Below are positions 47,501-58,804 of a stretch of 64,000 nt of DNA, one piece after another. A program made the position numbers and the translations under genes. This DNA comes from Chlorella sorokiniana. Lineage: Eukaryota; Chlorophyta; Trebouxiophyceae; Chlorellales; Chlorellaceae. The stretch spans positions 372,001 to 436,000 of the forward strand of contig CP084610.1 in assembly GCA_025917655.1 (NCBI GenBank), in the 5' to 3' direction. Under the pieces are notes generated by a model that saw nothing but the letters and a program-made list of their open reading frames with translations, had not been told where the DNA came from and did not search any database. Each line of letters starts with the position of its first letter. Position 1 is the first letter of the stretch.

Positions 47501-48243
47501 GGCTCCTGCACCCCAAACTGCGGCCGCCGCAGCTCTTGGTACTGCAGCAGGCGCTGGTAGGCGTTGACCGCGCGGGGAGCAGCAGCTGGGTGTCATCGCC
47601 CTGGGGTTGAGGGGTGGGTTGGGGGACACTTGGTTGGGTGATGGGGTGCGGGAGGGAGAGTGCGGCAGGGGGCCAACAGGCAGGCGGCACAGCTGATGAT
47701 GCTGGCACAGCCGCTCGACGACTGTGCCAGGTGAGGGAAAGGGACTGCGAAAACGACGGGTTCTGCCGGCCGCACGCCGCGCACCTGCAGCCACTCCGTC
47801 ACCGCCGCCACCGTGCCCCCACAAACGCAACGTCCTCCGCTTTTTCACCAGCACCTCGCCCCGCTCCCGGGCGGCCGGTCCACAGCAGCCAGCTTGGCGT
47901 CGCTGCGCGGCTGCAAGGCGGGGCATGGGGCGCCGCGCGAGCGACTCACATCAATGCAAACACCGCCTTGCAGCTCCAGCCTGCAGCGGCTTCATCTGCC
48001 AAAAGGTGTGCAATCAAAAAAACAACAAACCACCCACACCATTTCCCCCTCTCCCCTTTCCCCTCTGCTACCACCAGTAGCCGCGCTCATGCCCACCCAC
48101 CCGTCATGTAGCTGATGCCGTCATAAATGGCCTTGTTGAAGTCGAAGCCGCAGGAGGCAAGGAAGTCGAGGGAGGAGGCCTGCGGGAGATGTGCATGTGT
48201 GGTGTGTGTGTGTGAGAGTGAGAGTGTGTGTGAGAGAGTGTGT

Positions 48244-48276
<33 letters not shown>

Positions 48277-49304
48277 GGGGGGGTGGGGGGGGCTGGCGAT
48301 GGATCCCGGGAAGAGGTGGCCCTGAGAAACAAGGACGCGCCCTGCCCAGCCCAAAGGCAGCCGCCACCAGCGCTGCCGACCCGGTCCGCCGCCACACAAA
48401 CAGCCCCGCGCGTGCGCCCAACCCTGCCCCCAGCCGCCTGCCTGGCACACAAAGCGCTTGTCGGCGCCCTCAAAGGGGCGGGGGAAGATGTAGAAGTTGA
48501 AGGTGCGAGGGCGGTAGGCGCCGCCCTCCCACACGTACGCCGACAGGCCAAACTGGTTGACCACAAAGGCGCGGCTGCTGGCCAGCATCTGCGGGGAACA
48601 GCGAGACGGGTGGCGTGAAGGCAGGCAGAGGGGGTGGGGCCCACAACCCCCATGCAGAGCGGAGCAGGCAATGCGCCGGGCGGGGGCGTGCGGCGGCGGC
48701 AGTGGGGTCGTCCACTGCAGCGCACCTCCGCGTATCGGTCCTCCATGTCATCCAGATAAGAAGTGGCTCTGTCCTCCAGAAAGAGGCCGGTAAACTCGCA
48801 GTCGATTGCATAAAACTGAAGGGGAGCGGGAGGGTTTGCGGCGCCCACGCAGTGAGCCAGGCGCGGGAGCTGCGTCAGCACGGCTTGCGAGCGCAGCAGG
48901 TCTGCACCTGACATTCCTCCAGCGCCTGCCTGACCAGCGGAAGCACTTCGGCAAAGTTGTGGCGTGTCACCTGCAGGGTCAAGCCAGGGCCGCTCGCTGC
49001 TGTGATTAAAGCAAGCGCAGGCAGGAGCCGCAAGCGCCGCCACCAGTGGTCCCCAATCGCATACCTCCATTTCAACCGACTGTGCTATTTCTGGTGCCGC
49101 TCGTGTGATTGAGGAGAGTCTGGCACTCCTTGAGCGTGGCTCTGGACGAAACTGGGATGTCGAAGTGCTAGCGAACGTCCTCTTCAACTCTACGACTGCT
49201 GCCGATTCAAGGATCGGGCGGAAAGCAACGTTTGATCTGCACGCTGCAACGGACAGCAGCCCTTGAAACCGGGTGATTGATGCTGCCGTGCGAGTGCAAG
49301 TCAT
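43843..49304 (-). CDS. PARN: Poly(A)-specific ribonuclease PARN, probably mitochondrial
   Basis: A DEDDh 3'-5' exonuclease that shortens poly(A) tails. The leader (MTCTRTAASITRFQGLLSVA ... ELKRTFASTSTSQF) is basic, Ser/Thr-rich and lacks acids early on, as in mitochondrial presequences. The usual PARN start follows: MEVTRHNFAEVLPLVRQALE, split by an intron near 49065. FYAIDCEFTGLFLEDRA (about 48810) supplies the first D and E. Then come RPRTFNFYIFPRPF (about 48505), LDFLASCGFDFNKAIYDGI (about 48160), RPQFGVQEPPGFYVEV (about 47510), VGHNLAFDLAYSLHSF (about 46930, third D), GGVYDTKHLAGRW (about 46570) and EYAHEAGYDAYMTGAV (about 45630, His and last D). The C-terminus (PGWTVGPYSDYADKRLRQRQ, about 44080) is basic and Ala-rich. 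Plant PARN (AHG2) acts on mitochondrial mRNA, which fits the leader. One-base breaks lie at 47816-47820 and 47841-47845. Confidence 0.92.
44514..44559. repeat. (TG)n microsatellite in a PARN intron
   Basis: About 22 TG units, (CA)n in the transcript, some 70 nt upstream of the acceptor of the exon beginning KLADSGLGQ. Confidence 0.9.
45052..45205. repeat. 77-bp tandem duplication inside a PARN intron
   Basis: AAGGGAGATGGGG starts at 45052 and again at 45129. Both copies share GCGGCCCACACTCG and GGTGCAGCCC; they differ by several substitutions. The second copy fades after about 45205. Confidence 0.75.
48183..48277. repeat. TG/AG-rich simple repeat at a PARN intron end
   Basis: Mixed TG and GAGAG units running up to a pure TG stretch at about 48256-48277. 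In the transcript this is a CA/CT-rich tract directly before the acceptor of the exon with LDFLASCGFDF, in the place of a normal polypyrimidine tract. Confidence 0.8.
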
Positions 49305-49579
49305 TCGAGCATCTCAGCCTGACAAAAGCTGCCCGAGATACGACCGATAGTGTGCGATAGCCGATGGCGATGCCGAACCACGCTCAGGCAACCCAAGCCC
49401 GCCACTTTCCTTTCACCCCGCCACCCGCCGCCCCGCGAAGCAGGCCGGGGTTCACGTTAGGTTTAGGCTGGCTGCACGAGGTGGGCCAGCCCAGCACACT
49501 GGACAGCAAGTTCAAGCGAATCATTTTCCAACAAGAAGACAGAGTAGACGGCGGCAGTTATAGTTGGAAAGCTGAATGA

Positions 49580-51376
49580 TCAGACTATGGCACCCAGCCG
49601 CCGCATGTAGCCGCGCATCTCCTCAGGTGCACCGCTGAACACGATGCGCCCGCCATCCATGTAGCTGCAGGCATGAGGAAACGGTTCGCCAAGTGCATTA
49701 AAAGCAGAAGAACAGCCAGCAACGGCGGGGCCACCTCTTCCCCATCGGCAACGCCAGCCAGGCCCAAGTGCACGGTGCTGGCAAGCAGATCACTCAACGA
49801 GAGTGTTGCCCCTCTGCCTCCCTCACCTGACGCTGTCTGCGTACTGCAGCTCTCTAGCCGGTGCGTCACCCACAGCGCAGTGACGGGGGCAGCGCGGCAC
49901 GGGGGCCGTTCGCCGCCGCCTCCCGTTTCGCTGCCTGCCGCCGCTGCTGCCGCCTGCTGCTGCCTGCTGGCATCCACGATGTCCCGCACACACTGCAGCA
50001 CTTTTTCTTGGTCCTCATAATCCAGGAACGTGGTGAGCTCATCCAGCAGCAGGACCTGCAGGCACAAGCAGCGGCGCCTGTGGTCGAGAATACCAACACC
50101 GATTGTCACGACATGCTGGTCGCGAGTGCTGCCAAGAACTGCTTGCAGCGCGTTGCAACACAAACGCTGCGTCTCCCAGCTGCATGTGGCAGCTAAACCG
50201 GCAGCACCTGACCGCCTGGCGCCGCAGCGGCGCGCGCGCACCCACCCGCGGCATCTCAGCCAGCGCGCCAGCAATCGCCACACGCTGCTTCTGCCCGCCG
50301 CTCAGCGTGGCGACGGGGCGGTCGGCAAAGTCCAGCAGGCCCACCCGCGCCAGCGAGTCCGCCACCACCGCCTGTACCATGGCGGGGGACAGGCGGTACC
50401 TGCGGGCAAACCAGGCGGTACTGTCCATCAAACGAGCCCGGAACAGCCTCCTCACCTCCTGAGTCTGTCTCCTCACAGCTTGCGCTCTATGATGCATCGC
50501 TTCCCCGTTCAGGCTGTCCAGGCTGTCCGAACGGGTCAAGCAGGCCGGTCTGGAGCGCCAGCCCAGCGCCAGCCCACCTGCCCAGCCCAAACGCCACATC
50601 GGACGCCACCGTGGGCAGCACCACCTGGTGGTCCGGGTTCTGGAACACAAAGCTGCAGGGGGCATCCACTGCGTTGCAGAGGAAATGAAGAGGGAAAGAA
50701 CTCTTTGATGTGAGGGCATCAACCTGGGGGAGTGCGGCAGCAGGAGGCACCACAGGTGCCCCCCGTTGGGATATCATCCCATCCACTCAACCATCCACAT
50801 TACCCACCAGCTCATTCCACCTCCATACATACGCCCCACCCCACCCCTGCTCCGCTCACCGTGCACCGCTCCTGCGTCCGGCTTGAAGAGCCCTGCCAGC
50901 ACCCGCAGCAGCGTGGACTTGCCGCAGCCGTTGGCGCCCAGCAGCATGTGGAAGGAGCCGCGGGGGACTTCCAGCGACACGCCTTCCAGCACCTGCTGGA
51001 TTCAGGGAATATCGGGGGCCAGGGGGTCGCCCGGGGCCCTCTTGCGACTGGAGGGGCGGCCGGCGGGCGGCCGCTCCGTGCCTGCAGCTTGCCCATGCTA
51101 GGGCGGCAGACCATCCCACTGCTGAGTGAGGGTGAGCTTCACCTTTTTGCTGACGCCGCGGCCAGTGAAGGTGAGCTCTACGCCGCTGACGCTGATGGCG
51201 GCAGAGGCAGCGGCGGCGGCGGCAGCGGCGGCGGTGGCTCGAGCCGTGCGGCGTCTTCGTTGTTGCCGCGCTGATTCCTCAACATGTAGTCGCTGCCGCC
51301 ACGATGGTGGTCTGCTGCATGACTTTTGCTGCGCAGCTTGTGCAAGCTGAGAACAAACTGAGGCTGCCAAGGACAT
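49580..51376 (-). CDS. ABCI10: ABCI10-type plastid ABC ATPase (CbiO/EcfA-like)
   Basis: An ATP-binding subunit resembling the energising ATPases of bacterial ECF (cobalt/nickel/vitamin) transporters. The N-terminus [20 protein letters not shown] is transit-peptide-like. [17 protein letters not shown] (about 51195) leads into [19 protein letters not shown], Walker [10 protein letters not shown] (about 50925), Q-loop [15 protein letters not shown] (about 50640), [10 protein letters not shown], signature [18 protein letters not shown] (about 50300), Walker [17 protein letters not shown] (about 50055) and H-loop ALWVTHRLE (about 49880). The last exon reads [18 protein letters not shown]. '[20 protein letters not shown]' and '[11 protein letters not shown]' are hallmarks of plant ABCI10. 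Introns are GT-AG and keep phase, for example HG|V before DAPCSF. A missing G near 49855 breaks '[12 protein letters not shown]'. There is no membrane segment; a separate partner must provide it. Confidence 0.92.
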
Positions 51377-51549
51377 GGCTGGCGTTGGCTTGATCTGATG
51401 TTCACTCGCCGTCTACAGCAACTGTTTCAGCCCGACATTTAGGGCAACGAGAGACTGTCCGATGCTCATCATGCTACGGGTAAAGCCGGTGAGCACCCTG
51501 AAGCTCCCATTGCATTGATCGTCAGCTTTTGTCCTTTGATTGTGCACCG
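51377..51549. promoter_or_regulatory. 173-bp bidirectional promoter region, ABCI10 / SMP-30 gene
   Basis: Start codons of the two diverging genes are only 173 bp apart, so both 5' UTRs and core promoters must lie here or overlap coding DNA. The stretch is locally AT-richer. No named motif recognised. Confidence 0.5.
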
Positions 51550-53834
51550 ATGGCTACTGTCGAGCTTGCCTGCGACGCAGGGTGCGACCTTGGCGAGTCG
51601 CCCGTCTGGGACGCCGACACGAAGACTCTCTACTTCGTGGTGAGCCCACCATTGCCTACAGTATGACTGAAAGGACTGATCGCGCCCGATGGGGGTCCTC
51701 TTGAGACAAATTGCAGCCCCTTGCGTCGGCCGTCTGCCCGCCCGCCAGTTTGCGGCCTCGGCAGCTACCGCACCTGCTGCAACAGCTGCCCCTCTCCCCC
51801 GATATGCCTCTGTCCAGGACATCAACAGCAAGCGCATTCACGCCTATGTGCCTGCCAGCGGCAGCCACCGCACCATCCAGCTGGACCAGCCCGTCGCCAC
51901 CATCGTGCCCACCTCGGACCCCACCAAGCTGCTGGTGGCGCTAGAGGCACGCAGGAGCAGCGCCTGCGGCTCTCCGTCTCCGTTGCCTCGCTGCGCTGCT
52001 GGGCCAGCATGCGGCAGGGCATGCCTGCTTCCCTGCCTGCACGCGTGCCGGTTGCAGGGTTGGCACCGCATTCACCGGCTTGCCTACGCCACCACCTTGC
52101 GCTCAGAGCCCCCACCCATTCTGTCTTCCTTCCGCAGCGCGATGTCGTGGAGGTGGACGTTGCCGCCGGCACCACCGGCCGCGTGCTGGCAACCACCCCA
52201 GAGGAGCACGGAGTGGGTGAGGCGCTGCTGTGGGGATAATACCCCAGCCGGGGCCTGCGCTGGAGACTGGGGAATGGAAACTGGAAATCGAAGCAAGAAG
52301 AGGGCGGGTCGCCGCCGCTCGGCCGTGGCTGGGCCTGAGCCTGCTATTGCTGCCGGCCACCTGTGCCCTCGCCTGCAGAGGGCATGCGCTTCAACGACGG
52401 CAAGGCGTCGCCCCAGGGCACGCTGCTGGTGGGGCGCATGCACTCCAAGTGGCGGGACGGGCAGCGGGGGCGGCTGTACCGCCTGGATCCCGGCAGCAGG
52501 TGCGCTGCGGAGCGGGCGCAACAACTTCCTCTCCCTTCCTCTCCGGTACCCCTTCACTGCAGCAGGGGCTGTCCTTGCGGCAGCTTGCCCGACAGCAGTC
52601 TCCTGCCCTCTTGTCCTCTGCTTCAGCCTTTATTGTATCTGCATCTGAGCATGCCACCCTGCTCCCCGCGCCTCTCTGCCCCCTTCCTGGCCGCCGCCGC
52701 AGCGAGCTGCGGGAGGTACTGGCCCCCGCCGAGGTGCACCTGCCCAACGGCATGGCGTGGGACGAGCGCGCGGGGCTGCTGTTCTTTGCAGACTCTGGGA
52801 CTGAGACGATTGTGGAGTACCGCACAGATGCGCAGGTATGGCACCGCTGGGGAGGGCTGGGGCGGAAGGTTGGGCGCCGCGTGAGCCCACCACGCCGGGG
52901 AGGGAAGGAAGGCGCGGGGTTGTGGGGCAGAGGGCTTGCACTGCCGCAGAGGCAGTACTTGCTGGGACCACCACATCCGCTTTCGACGCCCCGCCCCTGC
53001 CCACTCTCTGCCGCCGCCATGAAGGGCATCATGAGGCGCGATGAGGGCGGCAACCTGTTGGTGCGCACCGTCTGCCGCCTGCCCTCCGGCCACAAGCACG
53101 TGCCTGACGGCATTACGATCGATTCGGGTGAAGACTGCCGGCAGGTTGCAGGGCAGCAGGGTCACGGCGATTGCGGGTGCATCAGGCTGCGTCGGGGCAG
53201 GCAACGGATGTGCTTTTGCTGCTTCTTTGTTCCTGCCCAAGGATCCACAGCATGCCTCGCCCTCACGCAGATGGACGGCTGTGGGTGGCTCTGGGGAGAG
53301 CGGCAGCATCGTGTGTTACGACCCCCAGACAGGTGCTGGCTGGAGCAGCGGATGGCGAACTGCTGCGGCGGCGCCCCATAAGCCTGCCTGCCTGCGGGCC
53401 CCCGCTCCCGCCCTCTGCTGCTGCTGCGCTCGCAAGCGCAAGCCCTGCCCCCTGATGTCCGACACCCGCGCGTGATGTGTGCACAGGGGCGGAGGTGCAG
53501 CGGGTGGCGCTGCCTGTGAAGCGTCCCACCGCCTGCACCTTCGGCGGCGACCAGCTGGAGCATCTCTACGTCACCACGCGGGTGGAGACAGGTGCGCTCC
53601 TTTTGCAAGGGTCGACGGCGGCACGGATCGGCGGCACGCTGCTGGGCCCCATCCCCTCCTTTAGCCTGCAAGGCTAAAACTTCAAGCTTGGGATTGCGCT
53701 GTGCGAGTGAGCTCACTGCCCGGCCTTGCGCATATCGTGCAGGAGAGGGTGCGTCGCCGCACCACGGCGGCCTCTTCCGCGTGGCCATCCCTGGGGTGAA
53801 GGGCGCTGCAGCGGCGTACAAGTACCCTCTGTAG
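51550..53834 (+). CDS. SMP-30/gluconolactonase (regucalcin-like) six-bladed propeller hydrolase
   Basis: Metal-dependent lactone hydrolase fold. Exon 1 starts MATVELACDAGCDLGESPVW; then DINSKRIHAYVPASGS (about 51819), RDVVEVDVAAGTTGRVLA (about 52138), GMRFNDGKASPQGTLLVGRM (about 52380), HLPNGMAWDERAGLLFFADS (about 52738), HKHVPDGITIDS (about 53092), DGRLWVALGESGSIVCYDPQ (about 53274), RPTACTFGGDQLEHLYVTTR (about 53525) and a last exon HHGGLFRVAIPGVKG to the stop. The metal ligands of the family are present: Glu in GESPVW, Asn in LPNGMAWD and Asp in PDGITID. All joins are GT-AG. Length, near 310 residues, is normal. Relatives hydrolyse gluconolactone or other sugar lactones; the substrate here is not determined. 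The protein has no obvious targeting signal. Confidence 0.93.
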
Positions 53835-54417
53835 CGCACTGGCTTGATGAGTGCGGCTTACAGGCCGAGCGATGCGACTTCGTTGGCACACTTTTGATTG
53901 CGCATTAAGCACGATGCTCCCCCATTCTGAATTAATAAGTTCGGCTTACAGGCCGAGCAATACGACTTCGTTGGCACACGTTGGATTGCGCAATGAGCAC
54001 CATGCCCCCCACTTCTGGGGTGCCCCCACGGCTGCCCCAGACACCCGCCGCCAGCTCAGGAAGCAGTGACACCAACCAGGCGCCGGGATGCTGCCCAGGC
54101 CAACGCAAGCTGTGGGCCGCCGCCTTGCTGGGCCCTGAAGACAGAACATCATGCAACTTTTGAGCGCTTCTTCTTCACAAGTATGAGGTTAATACAAATC
54201 TGGGTTAAGGCACAGGAAAAGGAATCTGTTTCAAGGCGCATGGAAAGAATGTCCGTCGAGCAGCGCCCTTCAACAGTTGCAAAAGCCATGTTTGCCGCAA
54301 ATCTCATCACAGCCCGCACACAAGGCTAGCAGCTGTACAAAATTGTGCAGCAAAGTCCGGATTGCTTGCACCCTGCAGTGTGACTCCTTTCATGCATCAT
54401 GAGGTCAAGTACAGCCA
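53835..54417. other. Converging 3' regions of the SMP-30 gene and MYND gene C
   Basis: Contains the 79-bp direct repeats and an AT-richer stretch (54150-54350) that is presumably the 3' UTR of the minus-strand MYND gene. No coding signal seen. Confidence 0.4.
53851..54017. repeat. Two direct repeats of 79 bp (period 88)
   Basis: Copies at 53851-53929 and 53939-54017 share CGGCTTACAGGCCGAGC, CGACTTCGTTGGCACAC and ATTGCGCA, with about a dozen differences and no length change. They lie directly after the SMP-30 stop (53834), so the first copy is in its 3' UTR. No ORF or RNA fold is recognised. Confidence 0.85.
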
Positions 54418-57400
54418 TCAACCCTGCTGCTCCCGCTGCAGCAGCCGGCACGTCGCCTTGTGCGCGGCCCAGTCGGCACGACTGCATGCCTCGCTGCAGT
54501 ACCGCACCAATCGGAAGCCGCTGCACCGCCGCCCCTACCCCCGGATCTGCGGCCAGGTTGGTGCAGCGCAGGTTGGCGCAGCCCAGCTCTGCCACGGCAT
54601 GGGCGCAGCGCAGCGCCACCTGTTGTGCTTCGGGGCTGAGGGGCTGGCGTGGGTGCTGCAGCGGCTGCTGGGCTGGCTCGGCGGGCAGCGCATCCTCAAA
54701 GCTTTGCAGCAGGCGGGCGATGGCTTGCACGTCAGTTGACCTGTCCAGAAGCTGCCGCTGCAGGCTGGGGTCCAGGGCTGGCACTTGCAGGATCAGCAGC
54801 TCCAGAGCTTTCAGAACCAGGCGCAGCGGGTCATGAGCCTGCACAGCAAGCTTGTGTATGTGTGTGTGTGGGGGGGGACCCTTCACCGCAGCAGTCTGTT
54901 GCCGTTGTGAAGCAGCAAAAGGAAATGGGTTTTGGACATGTAACTGAAAGCTGCGCGTCCCACCTCGGTATTGACATCTGCTGCCACCGCCGCCTGCCTG
55001 CCAGTCGCGCACAGCGTGCGCAGCAGCTCGGAACCGCCGGCCATTACCGCGACGGCAGCTGCTGGGACTGGCTCATGGCACAGCGCTGCAACAAGCAGCT
55101 CCAGCGCGGGCATGCAGCAGCGGTGGGTTTGCTTAAGCAGACAGATCTGCAACAGGGGGCAGGGCGGTGCAGCGAGGTGTTGGTGGGGAACGCACAGCAC
55201 TGAACCTGCGGGGAACCAGCAGATCACCTGCACGGGCCGCAAAACCCGCCCTCCTACACCCCAACACTCGCCTGCAGACACTCCAACGTCGCCTGCGCAA
55301 ACGTCGCTGCCGCCGCCGCCCCCAGCGGGAGGCCGCCGCCGCTCTGCAGCAGCTGCCGCAGCAGGTTGCCGTCTGTGTGCCCCGCAGCGCTGAGCTTGTA
55401 CAGCAGCGAGGCGCATCGGGCCCTCCCGCATTTTGCAAACTCCTCCAGAAGCTCAGCTTCATCATCTGCGCTGCCGCAAGGGAGGGCCCTGGCCGCGCTC
55501 AGGGGCAGCGCGCGCAGCGCAGACACGTACAGCAGCAGCCCGCAGTCCAGGCGCCTGCAAGGGGTTTCCTGCTGATGACTTAGCAGCCACGCAGAGGGAG
55601 AGGCAATGCCAGCTGGCGCCAGGCGAGCCGGACAGGTGGGCGGGCAAGGAGGGGCTGGGCTGGGCCTACCACACCCACCTGGCCTGGTCAGGGTTTGGCT
55701 CGGCAGAGTGCTCATTGTACTGCTCATTAAACTGCCAGGCTGTCTCCAGCAGCTCGGCCGCTTCCAAAACCACGGCTCCGACGGGCAGCACCAGCAGCCG
55801 TGGTACCGCTTCGCTGCCCGAGGGCACAGCATCTCCCAAGCCCAGCGCCGCCGCCAGTGCATGTGCGTAGCGGCACGCGGCGGCCAGGGACGACAGCGCG
55901 GCGGCGCCGTCCCGATCGCAGTGAGGGGCGCCACGGGCAGCCGCCTCTCGCGCAAGCGCAATACAGTGGAGAAGCATTCTGGCCGCAAGCAGCGGCAAGA
56001 CGCCCGCAAGCATCGCAACGGCCACCCCGGCTCCTCAAACAGCTTCTGCGTCCCTCCAGACAGGAAGCGCGCGTGCAGAGCGGTGACGCCACCCCCGCCG
56101 CCGCCGCCGCATCCGCGGTCACAACACCCGTGTCTCCCCCAGGCCCCACTGGCTGCGCCGGCAGGAGGGGCAGCAGGCGCAGCAGCGCAATGGCAGCTGT
56201 GCAGGCCGCCACGGCTGCGCCGCCGGGGTCCGGGTGGCGGTCCAGGGCTGCGCTGAAGTCTAGATTGATCAAGCAGGAAGCCGACAGCGCCCACTCTGCC
56301 AGCACGTCTGCCCACTGCTGGGGGCACTCCCAGCAGGCGCTGCCAAAGCGCAACGGGTCCTGCACTGCAGCCTGCGGCGCCGCTGCCGCCACAGCCGCAT
56401 CCGCGTCGTGCAGATCGTGCGCCAGCGTGCACAGCGTGCTGACCACCGCCCTCAGCAGGCCAGGGGGCAGGATGGCGCCTTCTTTGTGCTCGTTTGCTGC
56501 ATCCCGCATCAGCTGCAACGCCGCAAGATGGTTTTGCACCAGGCGGATGTGCACCCAGGCATCACGTGCCTGCGCCAGGCCCAGCGCCGACGCCAGCTCG
56601 GCGGCGCGAAGGAGCACGCTGGGCGGCGAGCTGCTGCCGCTGCCGCTGCCGCTGCCGCTGCCACGCCACGCCGCCAGTTCATGCTGCCAGCGTGCCGGGA
56701 AGCAAAGTCGGCAGCCAGGATGGATGCTGCCGCCATCTCCTGCAGCCACGCCGCCTCTTCGTTGGGCAGCGCCTGCCCGCCCGGCGACAGCAGGCCGCAG
56801 AATGCCGCAGTCGCCACTCGCACCAGCTGGTTGTGCGCCTCGGGAGCCTCGTCCCTCAGGCGAGCCATGGCCTCGCGAGTGCGCTCATTCTCCATGAGCA
56901 GCGCCACGGCCGACAGCAGCGGCAGCAGGTCCATCGTCGTGGGCCCGTTGCCGCCGCTGCCTGCGGGGGCGCGCACAGGGACGGCTGCTGCTGAGAGGGT
57001 GTTTGAGGGGCAGTGACGACGGGCATGGGACCTCTGCGGGAGAAGCATGGCACTGCAGCCTGTGCACGCAGCAGGCGGGTCCTGTCAGCCCTGCATGCTG
57101 CCGCATGCTGCCCAGGCCCCCTTCTGCGCTCTGCCCTCACCCCCAGGCCAGCAAGCAAAGCAGTGGGCAGCCGCGGCGGTGGCCCGCAGCCAGCCCTGCA
57201 AGGAGGACGGCCGCAGCGCCCCAGCAAGCAGCACGCTCTGCACTCGCGCAGCCAAGAGTGAGTCAGGCGACACGCAGGCTAGCAGCTTCTCCACGCCCAA
57301 ACCGCTGGAGTTCAGCAGCAAGGCCAGCTTGTCCCTCAAGCCGGCCAGCTCAGTCGTGCGCTGCCCGCTTGGCGGCCGCCGCTGCAGTGCCTCAGCTTCC

Positions 57401-57948
57401 CGCACCAAGGCCTGCAGCCGGCTGGCTGACAGCTCAAGGGGCACCACTGCAGGGGGCACAGGGGAGACGAAGAGTCAGCAGACAGGCTCAGTGGCAGCGG
57501 TGTCGGCTGGTCACGGAGCCCACGTGCCTGCCGTGGTGAGGAGCCGGACGCAGTCGCCATCATGCAGCGAGAAGTGTCCTGCTAGCAGCAGAGTAAGCAC
57601 AGCGACCAGGCCCCTTGAGGTGGCGATCAAGACCGCCAGCGGGTGCTCCTGTCGCCGCCGAAGGTCGACTGCTGCCGCCGCCATGCGCTCGCACAGCTTG
57701 GCGCACGAACTGCGGATGTGGACGAGGGTGCAAGGTCTCCGCTCCGCACCTTGGCGGACTCAGATCACAAGCCAGAAAGGATGCAATCACCTGCCGAGGC
57801 CGGGCGGCGGAATTTGGCCAGGCGTGCAGGCGTCGGCATACGACGAAAGTTCAGTCACGCTGCGTATCACGGATGTAACATTGGAATGCGCCGGACAGGC
57901 CAGAGCCTCGTCAAGGCTGGCGGCGAATGCCGAGAAGGGATCGGCCAT
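54418..57948 (-). CDS. MYND zinc-finger protein C
   Basis: Large helical protein with a C-terminal MYND finger, same general plan as A and B but only distantly similar. It starts MADPFSAFAASLDEALACPA. Later exons read LELSASRLQALVREAEAL (about 57440), MDLLPLLSAVALLMENERT (about 56930), RDEAPEAHNQLVRVATAAF, LVQNHLAALQLMRDAANE (about 56540), LINLDFSAALDRHPDPGG (about 56265), VVLEAAELLETAWQFNEQY (about 55770), ARALPCGSADDEAELLEEF (about 55480) and LVLKALELLILQVPALDP (about 54820). The finger is GCANLRCTNL ... RRCSGFRLVRYCSEACSRAD ... HKATC (54600-54440), ending RLLQREQQG. One base in the G run near 54530 must be ignored to join its halves. In the second Cys pair the usual C-x2-C reads C-S-G-F, so one ligand may be missing. 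Function unknown beyond the finger. Confidence 0.8.
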
Positions 57949-58804
57949 ATGAAGGAATGAGAGGGTGTGGGGCCAGGTAGGAAAGATGGACAAAACAAGA
58001 AACGACACGGAGGGTAGAACAGGGCGTTGTTGTACAGGGGGTGGTGCGCGCGCTGCGCGCCGCGATGTGATGGTTCTGTCCCCGAAAAAGGTGTCCTTCA
58101 ACAATGGCATGCACATGGGATGGGGAAAATGCACACGTCAAGTTCACAAACTCCAGGCACCGACACGTGAATATGCCAAGCTCCGTCGGAACTGGAGCAA
58201 GCATTGGCGGGGGCCTCTGGGCCGCTGGCAGCTGCCGGTGGCGCGGATGCAGCGGCACCTAGCCACACAGGCAGTTGCAAGTGGGTGCCCTTTGGCATGC
58301 AGATGCTGCCACACCTTCGGAGACCTGCTGCTTGGCTTCCCGCAGCATGTGAAGACTGTGTGACGACGCAGCTTGCTGAGTTTTGTTGGGTGCGTGCAAG
58401 CGTGAGGCAGCTGCGGCCTGCTGCCGCTCGTCACTTGCACCTCTCCCATGCAACCTGAAAGCCCTGACCTGCAATGCAACATGATCCTGCTGTTCCGCCT
58501 CTTGTAGCAACCTGACATGGCTTCCATGAGAACCAGAAGCCCTTCAGCGGTGCATGCCCCGCCCTCGCCACCCCTGCATTCCCTCCCTGCTCCAGCCCCA
58601 CTGGCGCTGGCGCTGGACGCAACAACACAGCCTCCGCAGCACCTGGTCTTCATGAAGATGTTATCACATGACGCCGTGCATTCAGCTCATTCTGCTTTTA
58701 GGAAGGACATGTGTCCCCCGATGGACGAGGGCGTAGCAAGGCTGGAAGATGTGAGGTGCTGCAGCGCACTGAGGAGCAGACAGCACGGAAGGCAGTCAAC
58801 AAAC
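57949..58804. other. Spacer between MYND genes C and D
   Basis: About 850 bp holding the promoter of C and the 3' UTR of D. Several ORFs of 60-170 codons cross it on both strands, but none shows a family motif, splice support or a natural composition. Confidence 0.4.
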
